Assembly: GCA_022747635.1 (NCBI GenBank)
Contig: JAKTNV010000007.1
Span: 5,263,905-5,327,904, forward strand
Length of the DNA: 64,000 bases
Source of the DNA: Hetaerina americana
Lineage: Eukaryota > Arthropoda > Insecta > Odonata > Calopterygidae
Direction: 5' to 3'
The notes under the pieces were generated by a model. That model saw nothing but the letters and a program-made list of their open reading frames with translations, had not been told where the DNA came from and did no database searches. The position numbers and the translations under genes are program-made. Positions 35,994 to 47,936 of this stretch are shown piece after piece. Position 1 is the stretch's first letter. The number at the start of each line of letters is the position of its first letter.

Positions 35994-38200
35994 TAAGTGA
36001 CTGCTTCCCTTGACCTCTCCGGAAAGAGGTGGTGTGCTATTCCCAAGCGTGAGCTGGGAAATGCACCTCCAACTAGTCTTGATTTTTTTTTTTTTTTTTT
36101 TTTTAAGCTTCCATAAATCCAGTGATTATATGAGCATAAGTTATTTATGGCAGCCGTGGTACTTCATACAAACTCTAAGGAGCGTGATAGTCCTGCTCAA
36201 ATGGTACTTGCTCTTATTTCCCCCTCCCTTAATTTTGCCTTGGGTTGACCCATTTCCCCTTTGCTGCTATTGTTAAAGATCTGAGTTCAAAAGTGTGACA
36301 AGCTGCGAAAAGAGCGTAATTTTAATGATAGGACCTGAATTAGTATATCATTTTCAAAGCTTTTGAAAACTTTTTGAGCTTTTAAAAATTAGGCATTCTA
36401 TGAATGTCAGAGAAGCATTTATTATATTTCCACAGTAAAAGATTTTTGTCAACTAATTTTGTTTCAACTCAATTTAATGGATTAATTTGAGTCTTCGGCA
36501 GAAAGAGTGGTTATTTTGAACTTTTATTTTAATTTTTACTGTAGTCTCGAGTCCGGATGAGTTGGTTGAAGACTTTATTTTATACCTAAATATGAATTTA
36601 GAGATCTAATCCTAGGGCTAGATCTGAAAATATTTTTGTTTGTTCAGTGAGAAAGAATTTTTAACCCATTTTGCTCACACTGGTGGGTACTTAGTATTCA
36701 AAATCAATTTTCCATTAAATTTTAGTAATGGCTAGGTAAGGAAAGTAATTTTTTTTGTTAATCAAGTATTTGTTGGCTTTGATTTAGAATGTAATAAATC
36801 ATTGTGTGGAGTGTGAATCATGTCCACTTTAAATTTCCTTATTTAAAGTATTTAAGGCTTTGTTCTCATTTTGATCTTATCTCAGGTGATATTATGGATA
36901 ATTTATTATACCAAATATCTCTTTTTTTTTATCATTCATTCCTCAAAGACGTGCTCTATGTTGTGTATGTTATTTTGGAAGTTATCTTAAGGAAAGACAT
37001 GGCCTGTTGTGTATTTTCTTCTATCTTCTTTTCTCTGCCTGCATACGCTTGGAAAGTGGATGCCCTTCTTAGCAGTAAATCTCTTTTTATGATGGTGTGT
37101 TGCCATTGTAATGACTTGTGTACATATAAAATATTGCTACCTGTGCTTTCAAACTCTTGTCCGAGTTTACTGAAGAAGACTGCTTGAGTATAAGAGGGGT
37201 CATTCTGGTTTGAACTGCTCTAAAGCACATAGTTCCCCTTGGTTAATATTTTTCCACTTCTTATTTCCGCAGAATTTTCCATTAATGTCTATTAACAAGA
37301 GTTTCTTTTGTGTGATGGAACAATGCCCTACATATTCTGTGAATTGGTTATTTATATTGACACATTTTACTCCTCAGATGAATGTTTCTGTTTTGTAGAT
37401 GAAATTTTAATTTACTTTCTTAATGAGTAATCCTATTTGCCGGATATCTTTTTCTAGCCCGAAAATTTGTGTGAAAAGAATGTTTATTTTAAGATACTGT
37501 ACCTAATATGATTTCCATATGTTAAGTTATGAATGATTTCAAAATTTTCAACCCTCAACTTTGTAAAAATAAAATTTAGGGAAGTGCAAAAATTTATATC
37601 CAGTAAAAGCTGTTATATTACTGTTCATATTTTGATGTAAATAGACATAGTTGTCATGAGAAACTTGTATATAGTACCAAAAATAAAACACCCAAATATT
37701 TGCATAACTTTGTCTTTTGCTTATTTTATTTATAAAGCGAAGCATGACTAGATTCTTCAAGATTGTTTGACATCCATTCTTAGTTAGTGGTATTTTTTTA
37801 ATGCCTTTAAGTAGATGCACTTGTATATATTGCACATACATCTATTGCCTTAAGCAATTCATAACATTCTGTCAGTTATTTTCAATAATTTTATTATATT
37901 TGGTGGCATTGACAGCTGTAAAAACACTTGAATCTGCTTTTAGGTATTTTTTTTTCATATTATCCACCTTCTAAAGGGACTTGATGTCTAAAACAATTGT
38001 GTTAAAGCAGTGCTGTCGTATTTTCTGGGTTTACTTAAACGCCTACGTAAATGTTACGTAATTTCATGATATCAAAGAAACTTTTGTCTCATTCGAAATT
38101 CGTAATTAAAGCTTTCCAATCCTTAAGTGGGTATTACTCAAATAATTTACGTTTTATATGATACTATGAAGTGAAATATTCTTACATTATTTTGATTAAA
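35994..38200 (+). other. RNF144-family 3' UTR and downstream DNA
   Basis: AT-rich, with a T20 run at 36,085-36,104. Candidate polyadenylation signals AATAAA lie at 37,568-37,573 and 37,682-37,687; which is used cannot be told from sequence. No other gene seen. Confidence 0.45.
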
Positions 38201-38289
38201 CCAAAATATAGGCCGTTAAGGCGTCAAATTTGGCTTATAGAGAAAACAGCAAATCTTCAATTGACAGATATGGTTGATGAGATTCTAAA

Positions 38290-38700
38290 GAGAAGGAACT
38301 CGAGAGAGCGGTGATACCAAATTTTTCAAAAGATATCGGCTCCACTCCAATTCCGTGCAGGTGGGCGGCCACATCCACACTCCGGCGAGGGAGAACTCTC
38401 AAAGGGACGCACTGATTTCGCCTTAGGTCGGTCGGACTTTCGACTGGTGCCTCCTCTCAGATCGGCTTATCAAGTCGCAAGAGCGGCGTTGTTGCGCTGA
38501 ATTCGCATTCAAGTTGCGTTGTCCGAGACTTGATCGTTACTGATCCAGTGGTGTGTCGGAGGTTCAGGGAGGAGGACAACTCCTTGCTCCGCCCTAGGAG
38601 GTGTAAATCATGTAAAGGTATAACTACATTTGCAACTGCCGCCATCAACCGGGTAGGGAAATGAGTGAGTTGCGAGCATTGCCACTAAAGGTGGTGCGCG
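38290..38700. other. CpG-rich patch, possible promoter
   Basis: A local rise in GC and CpG (GTCGGTCGGACTTTCGACTG, CGCAAGAGCGGCGTTGTTGC) in otherwise AT-rich DNA. No convincing open frame on either strand. It could be a promoter or first non-coding exon of a gene continuing elsewhere, or an old repeat. Confidence 0.3.
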
Positions 38701-40199
38701 GGTGCCTGACTTACTACACATTCCGGGCACTCGGAAAGATATTGTTCACCGTCATTAGGTCGGAATGGTGATTCGTTTGTTATTTGCCCATACACCAGGA
38801 GAATAACCACTTACTAAAAAGACGTGCATCTTTCAGCATCTTCAAAAGTCTTTTAGCAGACTACTGCCGGAATTTAATTTCATCTCCCAATATTTTCTCC
38901 GTCAAGCCAAGTATGTTTTCTTAAGAGTGGTCCTGAATGTTTTGAATTCCGTATTTATTTTTGGACCCCACCTAAATTTGCTCCATTTAGTTAGAAAATA
39001 AATATTATTGTATTTTTAATAATAGGATAGCCGAAAGACGTGCCGTCGCATAGCACGTTAAATTTTCATATATCGATATTTTGTGTCGTTTTCGGTCTTT
39101 CTGGGTGAAAATGGCATTATTTCAGTGCTCAATTCTCGTGAATTGTTTTAGTATTAGCACCGTTGCCATATGAGACGTTGGCCCTCGACGCGCTTCGAAT
39201 ATTTACATCACATGCCGGGTAGTTACGAAGATACGGCCCGAAGCTCCGCGGGGCAACTTCTCTGATGCAATCGTCTATCTCCAAGTCCGCTGTCCCATAT
39301 CTCGTCAAATATCATACTAAATTCGCCCCTCAATAGTACTAATATATTTCGTTGCAACAGCCTGAAACCGTTCAATCCGTCACGACGCACATATTTTGAT
39401 TAAAAGTATTCAAAGTTTGAGGAATGTTAATTTTTTCAGAGAATGGGTGATAAAGCAATATCTAATGCTTCGCGTCTGGCGTTGGAGGAATGGAACCTCA
39501 TTGCCGATGTTCACGCATTCTGCTGAAATACGACGGCAACAAACATGGAGGGAGACAGAAGGACACATTCGTTTCATAAAAACAGCACTTACAAACGATT
39601 ATGCTAATTTGCCAAGTAAACATCACGTATAAGAAGATATTTAAAAGGCTTTTTGTCGAAAAATTATCCGCTTGCACAAATAAATGTTATTTTCTTCAAA
39701 AGGTTTCATGTCGCATGGCCTCAAGTTAACCTAAGAGGAAATTGGAAAAGGAATGCAAGATAGGGAAGAGCTGAAGGACGACGCAGTTAGAGAATTTATC
39801 GCATTCGCGCTTCAAAGGTTGCAGGAAAATCATTCCAGAGGAAATTATCGACATCTCCTCTGAACCAACTGTCATCTTTCTGGGGAGGTCTCCTTCACGA
39901 GGTCTAGTTCGCATTCCCGGAGCGTCGCACCATACGAGGTGGATGGATAAAGCTTCACTTTGCCTAACAATGCTTATTCTTCGTGATTAATTCCTCTTAC
40001 CCCAGGAAGAAGAATCCAGGTAAGCCAAGATATGTGCGTATTTCTTGTACGTCTACACGTGGGGGTATGGATTAGCGCACCAAAAGCAATTGAACCTCCT
40101 GGGAGGGATTTGTTATTTTCGGAAACACCTTAAGAGTACATAAAACGGACAAGCAAGAAATATTTTGGCAACGAACACGTTTCGTGACAATATTTAGCA
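38701..40199. other. No gene recognised
   Basis: Unassigned; short frames such as 39,396-39,632 match nothing known to me. Confidence 0.4.
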
Positions 40200-40625
40200 T
40201 CCTACACCAGAAACGGCCGCATTTTTCGGAGGAAATTGTACCTGGGAATACATTCACCCATTCAATCAACGATACATTCACCCAAAATTCTTCGAAGTAG
40301 CATCCTTTTACGTTCACACACCCCTGCCATTGGGTTTTCCACGCCTTCTGGAAGGCGGCGCCCGGAGTGCTGGTAAGCTCCCTCGTCACGGCCTGTTGTT
40401 ACGCTTGCACCGAGCCGTGGTGACGCCCTTTCAACACGAATATGAGGCTGGGAAAGAAGTCTGGTGGGGCCAGCCGTAGTTTGGCTGAGGAAGGGTCGAG
40501 AAGCTCTAGGCAGATCCGCGTGCGAGTTTCCTTTTGTTCGTCCGACAGCACTCGCGGCACCAACTTCGCACACACCTTTCTCATGCCCATGTTTTCGGTC
40601 ACAAGTCGATGCACATCACTTTAAA
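40200..40625 (-). mobile_element. Internally deleted mariner-family element
   Basis: On the minus strand MHRLVTENMGMRKVCAKLVP (HTH-linker block, from 40,614) is followed by RVLSDEQKETR. It then jumps directly to the C-terminal block FQKAWKTQWQGCVNVKGCYF (about 40,270-40,350), in another frame. The whole catalytic DD34D core is missing. A family E SINE starts just beyond, at 40,663. Confidence 0.7.
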
Positions 40626-40662
40626 GGATATCAAGTTCATCAGAAACCATGCAAACATTTCC

Positions 40663-40865
40663 GGCCTCGGTGGCGGTGGGATAACGTCCTCACCTACCAT
40701 TCCAAAGGTCGCGGGTTCGATTCCCGCCTAGGTGGATTTCCCTCCATCTAGGGCTTGGTTGTATGTGATTGTTTGCAATATAATGTCTGTAATGTAGGGT
40801 TAGGTGGAAGAAGGGACTATTAGTTTCAACCTCGCTCAATTAAGTCGATAAATAAATAAATAAAA
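40663..40865 (+). repeat. tRNA-derived SINE, family E, copy 1
   Basis: Head GGCCTCGGTGGCGGTGGGAT with B box GGTTCGATTCCC, then CGCCTAGGTGGATTTCC and CTAGGGCTTGG, ending in (AATA)n at 40,850-40,865. An inverted copy lies at 47,690-47,888. Confidence 0.85.
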
Positions 40866-41974
40866 CATTTAATCTTTGATCCCTGTCAAACAAAGCCTTC
40901 TCTCTTGCAAGATGTTCGTCACTTATTTTGAGGTCGAAGGGCGTCATGAACGTTCGGTGTCTTCAGCATCTTCTCTACCCTCCCGAAACAACTTGCGCCA
41001 CTCAAAAAAAACCCAATCTACCCATTGCATTCTCACCATAAGATGGATGCCTTGAGCATGTTTTGAGTCTCTTTCCCGGTTTTTCTCCGATTCACGGAAC
41101 ATTTGATGGCGTAGCCCTGTTCCAATAACCGGTTCATGACGTAGCGTAACGAGGTCACGTTACATCGCAGAGGTTTCACGAACGATCGATCCGCTCTCCG
41201 AAAAGGCTGGGAGTCGACCGCCACGGACCTCCAGCCTCTCCTGAGACTCCCTCCATCGTACCCAGCCAGAGAAACCGCCACCCGTTCGTCCGTCTATCTG
41301 GGAAAAAAATCATTCTTCGTTTGGGACGGGCCTTGTATTCTACTCTGTCGAGTTTCCCCTGGACGCGCTGGAGGCATCTTAAGGCGTTTGCCCTTGATCG
41401 GCCATTGCTTCCTTCCTGTTGCCTCCGAGCGGATTAGCTCCTCCCCGCATCCACCCTTTCCGCCCCCCGCCCCCCTGGGATTCATGAGAGGGAAGAGCGG
41501 ATACCCCCGATACTCTGATAAGATTCCTTGTCGCTAAACGAAACTCCTGATGAGTCATTTGTTTACCCTATGAAATGAATGGTGTGTAGCTGTTGGTTGA
41601 ACTCGCTACCATTGATGAGATGGAGAAGAGTTCTTCTTTGTCCACTCCCAGCTTCGACGACCTGAGTCCCCACTCTTATCGACGGGGCTCGTGGGCGTGG
41701 AAGTCGTCCCCGCCTCGGAGGAGCATCACCGGGTATATTGCTCCCTCCCGGTGGACCACATATTTATGTGCGTCGGCGTGAATAACTCTCTCTTCTATCT
41801 TTCCTCATTTATCCTTGGCACTCTTGAGTCACCTCATTTCATTCCCTTACAGTCAATCCCTTTGGCGAATCCCTCCCACGGTTCCGCAGCAGAAAGGTTA
41901 TTGACTTCAGGCCATTCGGAAAGAGCAGGATGATTTAAAAGGTTGTCCATTGAGTAGAATGCATGGCTAAGCCC
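40866..41974. other. No gene recognised
   Basis: Moderately CpG-rich at 41,130-41,480. Frames on both strands overlap and match no family. Confidence 0.35.
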
Positions 41975-42276
41975 GTAGTAGTAGTATTTAGGGGAGGCGA
42001 CCGACAGCTGAGGTCATTTGCGCCATTAGGGATGGAAATAAAAGGATGAAGGGTGGAGAGAAACCCGGCGTCGGCATTAGCCCACTGTTTACGAAAGGCG
42101 CCAAGGGGTCCGCGTCCCATCCGACGGACGGCGTATTCACTCAAAGTGCCCTCCACAAAGCACCTCAAGTAGGGATCGAGATAACACTGAAAAATATTCA
42201 ACACTGCTGGGATTTAAACCCGGACCCTCTGGGTGTGAAGCCAGTACGATAGCCACCGCACCATCTCGATCCCCCG
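41975..42276 (-). repeat. tRNA-derived SINE, family A, copy 2
   Basis: Minus-strand copy of the unit at 3,996: GGATCGAGATGGTGCGGTGG head, CTCGATCCCTACTTGAGGTG, the CCGACGCCGGGTTTCTC block and a CCTAAATACTACTACTAC end. Better preserved than copy 1 in the body. Confidence 0.88.
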
Positions 42277-43454
42277 CTATTTTTGTCTATTCTCCTTGTA
42301 AATGATCTCGCAGTCGGCTGCGTAGTTGATCGTCACAGTTACTTGATCTCCCACCAATTAAGCCATCGAGTAACAAGTCTTGGAAGTTCGTTCAAAGATT
42401 TTCATTTTGAACTGTTAGAATTACTATATTCTTTCTCGTGTTCGCCGAAAAATTACTTTAACATTGAAAATCACAATGATTTGGTCCATAACCAAGTGCT
42501 CAGACTGGTTATAGACTCATATAGACTTTGAATAACTCTCACGGACCTTATCTAAGACGGTTCTGGTTTTTCCATGTCTGTCGCGAATTTTATTCATGTC
42601 GTGATTCGTCATAATTTGCCAGATAAACACGTCTCTTGCTTAAGAATCGCACGTGATATGTTTATGCTTCATTATGAAGTAATGAATTTTTGTTTAAGGC
42701 CTCTAATGCTAAACATTTTCCAAGTTAAATTTAATGATATATTTCATTTTAAATTAAGAATATTACCCCAGGAAGTATTTATTTTCTAATAATTTCTTTC
42801 TACTTCTCAAGTGAAATGCTTACATTTCTTACGTTAAACCCTTTTCACCGCTCCTCATTGGCCCGTTATCGGCCGAACATCATCATCTAGCCGACTGATT
42901 TCACCGAATTCCGACTGACCATACCTCTGAAAGCTATAGAGCCTCGGTTGTAGTCATTCAGATCACCGGGGAAAGTTGTGCATAAAGAGTACATGTATCG
43001 TATACTATACATCATGTCGCCGAACGTAAAACTCTCTCAAGTCAACAGTGGCGCTTAAATCCACGTTAAAACTAAAGAAATGTACATAGATAAAACAGTG
43101 CGAATAAGACATTCTTCTATGTCACTTAGGCGACCAGTGATGCGTTATTGTGACTCAAATATTCCGTAGTATTTCTGTACGGTTCTTTGCGATATTTGGA
43201 GGAAAGCGAGGAAATTTGTTTGGGATGATAACCCCTAGCTTCCTTATTGGCAGTGAAATTTCCTCCGATTGAATTCCGTCCGCTCATCCCTTTGCATTGA
43301 AGATCCAAGTCAAGGATCTTGTAACGCGGATTTATTCAACCGATGGAACACCTCGTTTCGAACGAAGTAGGCCCGGGAAAACCCTTGCCAAATGTGAAAT
43401 TCCTCCCTCTCTTTCTCCGAAGTTGATGCACCGCACACGGCCAAGGCGCGGTGG

Positions 43455-43486
43455 TTATAAATAGCAAGTGTTCATCCATCAGCCGT
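43455..43486 (+). promoter_or_regulatory. Candidate TATA-box core promoter
   Basis: TATAAATAGCAAG at about 43,456 is followed, about 25 nt later, by ATCAGCC, an initiator-like site at arthropod-like spacing. The local sequence is CpG-rich (GGCCAAGGCGCGGTGG). No recognisable coding sequence follows within 500 nt, so a spliced gene or chance are both possible. Confidence 0.3.
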
Positions 43487-44059
43487 TGGAGTTACTTCAA
43501 CATCAGAACCGCTCCCGTTCTTTGAAGGGGAAGGCTGCGGAAAAGGTGGGCGACGTCAATGGCCGCACCAATCGAGAATTTATCGAGAAGTGATTTTTAT
43601 CCTGTTTTGATTCCTTTGCTTGAAAAATATTTTGCAATTGCGAGGTTGGAGTGATTGGAATATCACATCAGAAGGAGTAGCTGTTGGTCTTCAACTTTCC
43701 CATCGTTACGTGTTTTAGTCTTTTTATACTGATTTACTGTGAGGCTATATTTTTTTTGACATGATCCCCTTTCCCTGAAAATAACCCGCTTGATCGCCTC
43801 GCCATTGCCCGGCGAAACTTAACACCACCCCTGAGTGCATTTTTTGGTGATACTTTATTGCACCCATGCTCAAACCACCGAGCGAACCTCATCGGCAGAA
43901 GGGACCGCGTGCAGAGAGGAGGAGCCATGGAAACCGACTTCCTAACCGATCGATCGATACATAGGGGAATATTTTCCTCTCTCAGAATTCGAGATATCGC
44001 AATGGTAGGGAACAGAAATTAGGGTAAATTAAACTTCATCGATGCCACCAACCGACAAT

Positions 44060-44105
44060 TAATGGCTGGGGACCTACCACACTCCCTCGCGGCGGCTTGC
44101 AGGGT
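44060..44105. repeat. Fragment related to the MITE at 54,139
   Basis: GACCTACCACACTCCCTCGC followed by GGCGGCTTGCAGGGTA resembles the right end of the 54,139-54,365 element (GCGGCGGCTTGCGGGGTATT). Terminal repeat lost. Confidence 0.4.
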
Positions 44106-44714
44106 AAAGATAAAAATGTTAGCTTAGTTGTTCGAATCCTATGGCTTTCGCCATTGTAGCTTTTATTAACATTCACATTTTGCAGACCAGTGATACAAAA
44201 TACTAGGTACTTGATTGTATGATACGAATTCTCAAAAAAATGCTTAAAGACTATTTACTTATGGTATACTTCATATGCACCATGCAAAACAAGGACATTA
44301 TAAATTGCAATCACTGCTCCATTTAATGATTCTGGCATAAATACCGTGCAATTAATACTTGCGGATGTGTAATTTTAAGTCTCCATTCGAAGAATGATAT
44401 TCGTCTCAAGGTTTAGAAATTTTATCCAGGGGCTCACGTTTGTAAAGAAATTGTCTGAATCAAAGTAGATTGCGGAATCGTAGAAAGAATAATTAATTAT
44501 ATAAAAAGAATGGTTTCCGTTTTCGTTGTGTTTCATTTTCAAGATACAGCACAGAAGAAACAAAGGGTGAAACGGCATTTAAGAATTCAGAACCTCTGAT
44601 GCATGGATATGTTATGCATATTGCTGAAGTTAGGTAATTAATATTTGTAACTTCTTTTGCTGCTATTTTGATATAAAATCTGGTTTCGTATCAATTGATG
44701 GAACAAAGGAGGAT

Positions 44715-44815
44715 GATGAAAGAGGGATCGAGTTGACGCCGTAGTTAATGCCCTACCTTCCGACCCCGATAGTCCGGGTTCGAAACTCGGTACGGTAAAA
44801 TTTCTTTCATTGCCA
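44715..44815 (+). repeat. tRNA-like SINE fragment
   Basis: GGGATCGAGTTGACGCCGTA (A-box region) and GGGTTCGAAACTCGG (B box) are spaced as in a tRNA, followed by TAAAATTTCTTTC. Not clearly one of the other families in this window. Confidence 0.5.
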
Positions 44816-45180
44816 CGGCGGGTGAAAAAAAGTTTTCAGGGCTATCCCGATTCATTCATACTTGGTGTACTATGTGTACGCCTTTTCATAGGCCTTCATT
44901 TCCTCAAAAACACTCGATTTCAATGCCTAATATTTTCATATACAGGCCACCCTCATTGACCTAGCCACGTTAATGTAGAGAATGGTTGAGGTTTTACGTA
45001 TTTCAAGCGTGGATGACGACATAACCAATACTGCACATTTATAGCAGTAACTTTTAATAGAACGTATACACATTTATGCAATCAAAGATTGAGAACAAAT
45101 TTCAATGAATGAATATCGTAAGTATTTATACTTATAAATGTGGGTATTACAAGATTTTTTGATGAGCCAATTCAATTTGC

Positions 45181-45457
45181 CTGGGCGAGAGGGTAGCCAG
45201 TGAGTAGGGCTTCTGCTCAGGGGGTCCTTGGCTCAAATCCGGACGGTGCCTCTGAAAATCCTCGGGGTACTGATCCAAGGTGCGTAGTTTTTCGGGAACC
45301 AGGTCTTCCTGAGAAACATCTGGGCGACATAGGGAGAAAACTGACCCACTTTATCACCATTCTTTTGAGTAAATTTCCGAGGCTGCAGGGCTTGGTGCGA
45401 GGTGACCGCACCTATCAAATTAGCCTTCGGTTTGATGACTGGGGGGGGGGGGGGGAA
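45181..45457 (+). repeat. tRNA-like SINE, family B, ending in a G-run
   Basis: GAGAGGGTAGCCAGTGAGTA and a weak B box GGCTCAAATCCGG open the unit. Near the end is GCACCTATCAAATTAGCCTT followed by CGGTTTGATGACTGG and a run of about 17 G at 45,439-45,456. Only one copy seen here. Confidence 0.6.
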
Positions 45458-46110
45458 TGATTTCCATTAACCGCGAGCACACAAACAACGTCCCCGTTCC
45501 CAGTTTCAGCACGCAAATAAAATATGAAATACCCTCCGCTATTGCCCTATGGGAGCCCCCTGAACCTCATGAAATATCTCTGCTCGGGGAGAGACATATC
45601 TTTTCCACACGACGCGGCTAATTAACGCACGGCGTTGATAATTTTGTTTGTAATGTTTAACACATTTATAGCCTTGATATTCACGTCGGCCTGCGAGAAG
45701 AGAACTCGACAATCGCAGTTGTTATCCATATTTCAACAATCCCTATAATGAGCATTCCTTCCCTCTCTATCTCGCTCCTACTCGCCCGCCGTCTTTCATC
45801 GCGAAATTCGCACCACCGTCGTCATCCCTGTCCCTTACATTTGTGTGTGCGCGTCCTTCTTTCGTCTGATGCTTCATCAGTGAATGGATAGATGCGCTGG
45901 CAATGCGAGCAACCCGAAATACGAAAACCACCATTCTCCATGGACTTATCGTGTTTTACTAGTGTACTGATGCACTAAGTGTTGCAAAAGGCAGGGATAT
46001 TTCAGGGATAAGTTGTTTCTTGTTAGACGGGGTAAAAGTATGGCCAAAGATTATGCCCAGGAAAATAAATTCTAATAAGTTAGGACTAAATAAATTTGTG
46101 TGAAACATAT
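45458..46110. other. No gene recognised
   Basis: Unassigned sequence. Confidence 0.4.
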
Positions 46111-46148
46111 ACATGTATATATAATTATATTGCATGTATAAAAATGCA

Positions 46149-46413
46149 TAAACACAGTAATCAACCCGAAGGTCGGTTTGGTGGGTGGTGGTGGTAGAAT
46201 TCACCCAGTACTAAGCCCTATACGGCGTGCGAAATTCACACATCAAGGTAGGGGGGCCAGGTCCTTTCCCTGTGCCGGTTATGGTTTCACAGGAAGATCT
46301 GGTACCCAAAAAATCACAGAGCTTAGGTGGAGCTGCAGGTACCCTGAGTGACTTGCCCGGGAATCTAACCCGAGCCCCCCGGTCAGCAGTCCAACGTTCT
46401 ACCCATGGACTAC
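46149..46413 (-). repeat. tRNA-derived SINE, family C, copy 2
   Basis: Same unit as 22,727-22,992. The tRNA head is slightly truncated (the CGCGACCC end is missing), and it abuts a long (TA)n array on that side. The other side (46,110-46,140) is also TA-rich. Confidence 0.85.
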
Positions 46414-46442
46414 ATATATATGTACATACATATATATACTAA

Positions 46443-46533
<91 letters not shown>

Positions 46534-46567
46534 CATATATGTACATATATACATATATATACATATA

Positions 46568-46627
<60 letters not shown>
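46412..46627. repeat. (TA)n microsatellite, about 215 nt
   Basis: Long TA array with TAC/CAT variants at 46,527-46,575. Tyr/Ile frames over it are artefacts. Confidence 0.95.
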
Positions 46628-46630
<3 letters not shown>

Positions 46631-47129
46631 TTAAAAAAATCGTAAATTAAGTTAGCTAAACCATTTATAACTCAGGAACGGCGGCACCGATTTTAATGAT
46701 GTTTGTTTTTTTTTCGTTACGCCTCAGCCCAGAATAGCTGAATAACCATTATAATTTCGTGGGGAATCGTATTGTGATAGCGTATTGGAAAATATCGTAT
46801 CCTATCATCGACATTCATTACATTGGGTTTTTTGGATTCCTCTCAGGCCTGGATAGCAGAACAACAATTAAAATATCGTAAAAGTACCGTATCGTAAAAT
46901 ATCGTACCGTATCCTCGATTTTTAATGGTATTTTGTTTTTTGGATTCACCTCAGCGCAGAATAACCAGAGGGGCTGCCAGTAAGTGATGGTGTCACGTTA
47001 AAAAACACTATTGAGGAAGACAACAGGAAACTACCTCAATTATCATTCCCAAGATAAATATGATGGTCACTACAGAGAATATGAGTCCTGGCAACTACGG
47101 GGATCGGCCCAATCGGCCGTGTGTCGTAC

Positions 47130-47450
47130 CCGAGAGCGGGGGAGGCAAGGCTTCCGCGGTCGTCATCCCACGAAACCCTTGCAAGCGAAGGGGGTATTGA
47201 CCAGCAGTGGGATGTTGAAGACGGTATAGAGGGGAGAATATTAGGCAAACGAGGAAAGGGAAGGAACAGGATAGGGATGTTGGACGGGATGAAGGAGGGA
47301 AGAAAGTACTCAGAGATGAAGAGGGACCTGATGTAGAGTAAGATACTGGATTTTGTGTTTTGTTAGGAGTCACAAAATGTTTTATTTAGTAGCTGTGTCC
47401 ATCCAAAAACCTACCTTAACCGGTAGATTACCTAATAATAATAACCATTA
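47130..47450 (+). mobile_element. LINE 3' fragment inserted in the Helitron
   Basis: Plus-strand reading GILGKRGKGRNRIGMLDGMK preceded by SSGMLKTV, the C-terminal module of the LINE family. The shared 3' end TGTCCATCCAAAAACCTACC..TTAACCGGTAGATTACC is at 47,394-47,432, with a (TAA)n tail. It splits the Helitron's left repeats. Left boundary uncertain. Confidence 0.75.
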
Positions 47451-47689
47451 AAATATTGTAAAAGTATCGTATCGCGTTATATCGTATCGCATCGTCTATT
47501 TGAAAGATATTTGTTTTTTGATTCGTCTTAGCGCATTATATAAGAATATCCATTAAAATATCTAAAAATTATCGTATCATAATATCGTAATCGCAATGGC
47601 TGAAGCAACTATTTCTGCATCTCCAATTCAGATACGCACATTATTTGCTATCATCCATTCGCCATGTTTCCCATCCGATTCACGTGACC

Positions 47690-47888
47690 TATTTATTTAT
47701 TTATTTATTCAGTATAAGTCCGAAAACAGCGCATTCTGGCCTTTACATCGAACTATTAACAACGATAACAATGATCACATTTACAAACACCCAAGCCCTA
47801 GGTGGAGGAAAACTCACCCAGGCGGGAATCGAACCCGCGACCCTTGGAATGGCAGACGAGGACGTTACCCCGCCGCCACCGGGGTCGG
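47690..47888 (-). repeat. tRNA-derived SINE, family E, copy 2
   Basis: Minus-strand copy of 40,663-40,865, with the (AATA)n tail at 47,690-47,710 and B box GGTTCGATTCCC-type (complement of GGGAATCGAACCC). It accounts for the long hybrid open frame at 47,596-48,183. Confidence 0.85.
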
Positions 47889-47936
47889 CAACCTGAGGAA
47901 TTTGAGGAACAAATACAAGGATAACATGTCAGGAAA

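Larger units (their letters stand above)
42277..45180. other. No gene recognised apart from the entries at 43,455, 44,060 and 44,715
   Basis: AT-rich unassigned DNA. Confidence 0.35.

Noticed and set aside
40663..44815. B-box containing units as tRNA genes (40,663; 44,715; also 3,996; 49,769; 58,125)
   Set aside because: They lack a complete cloverleaf and are followed by conserved non-tRNA bodies present at several loci, so they are SINEs.
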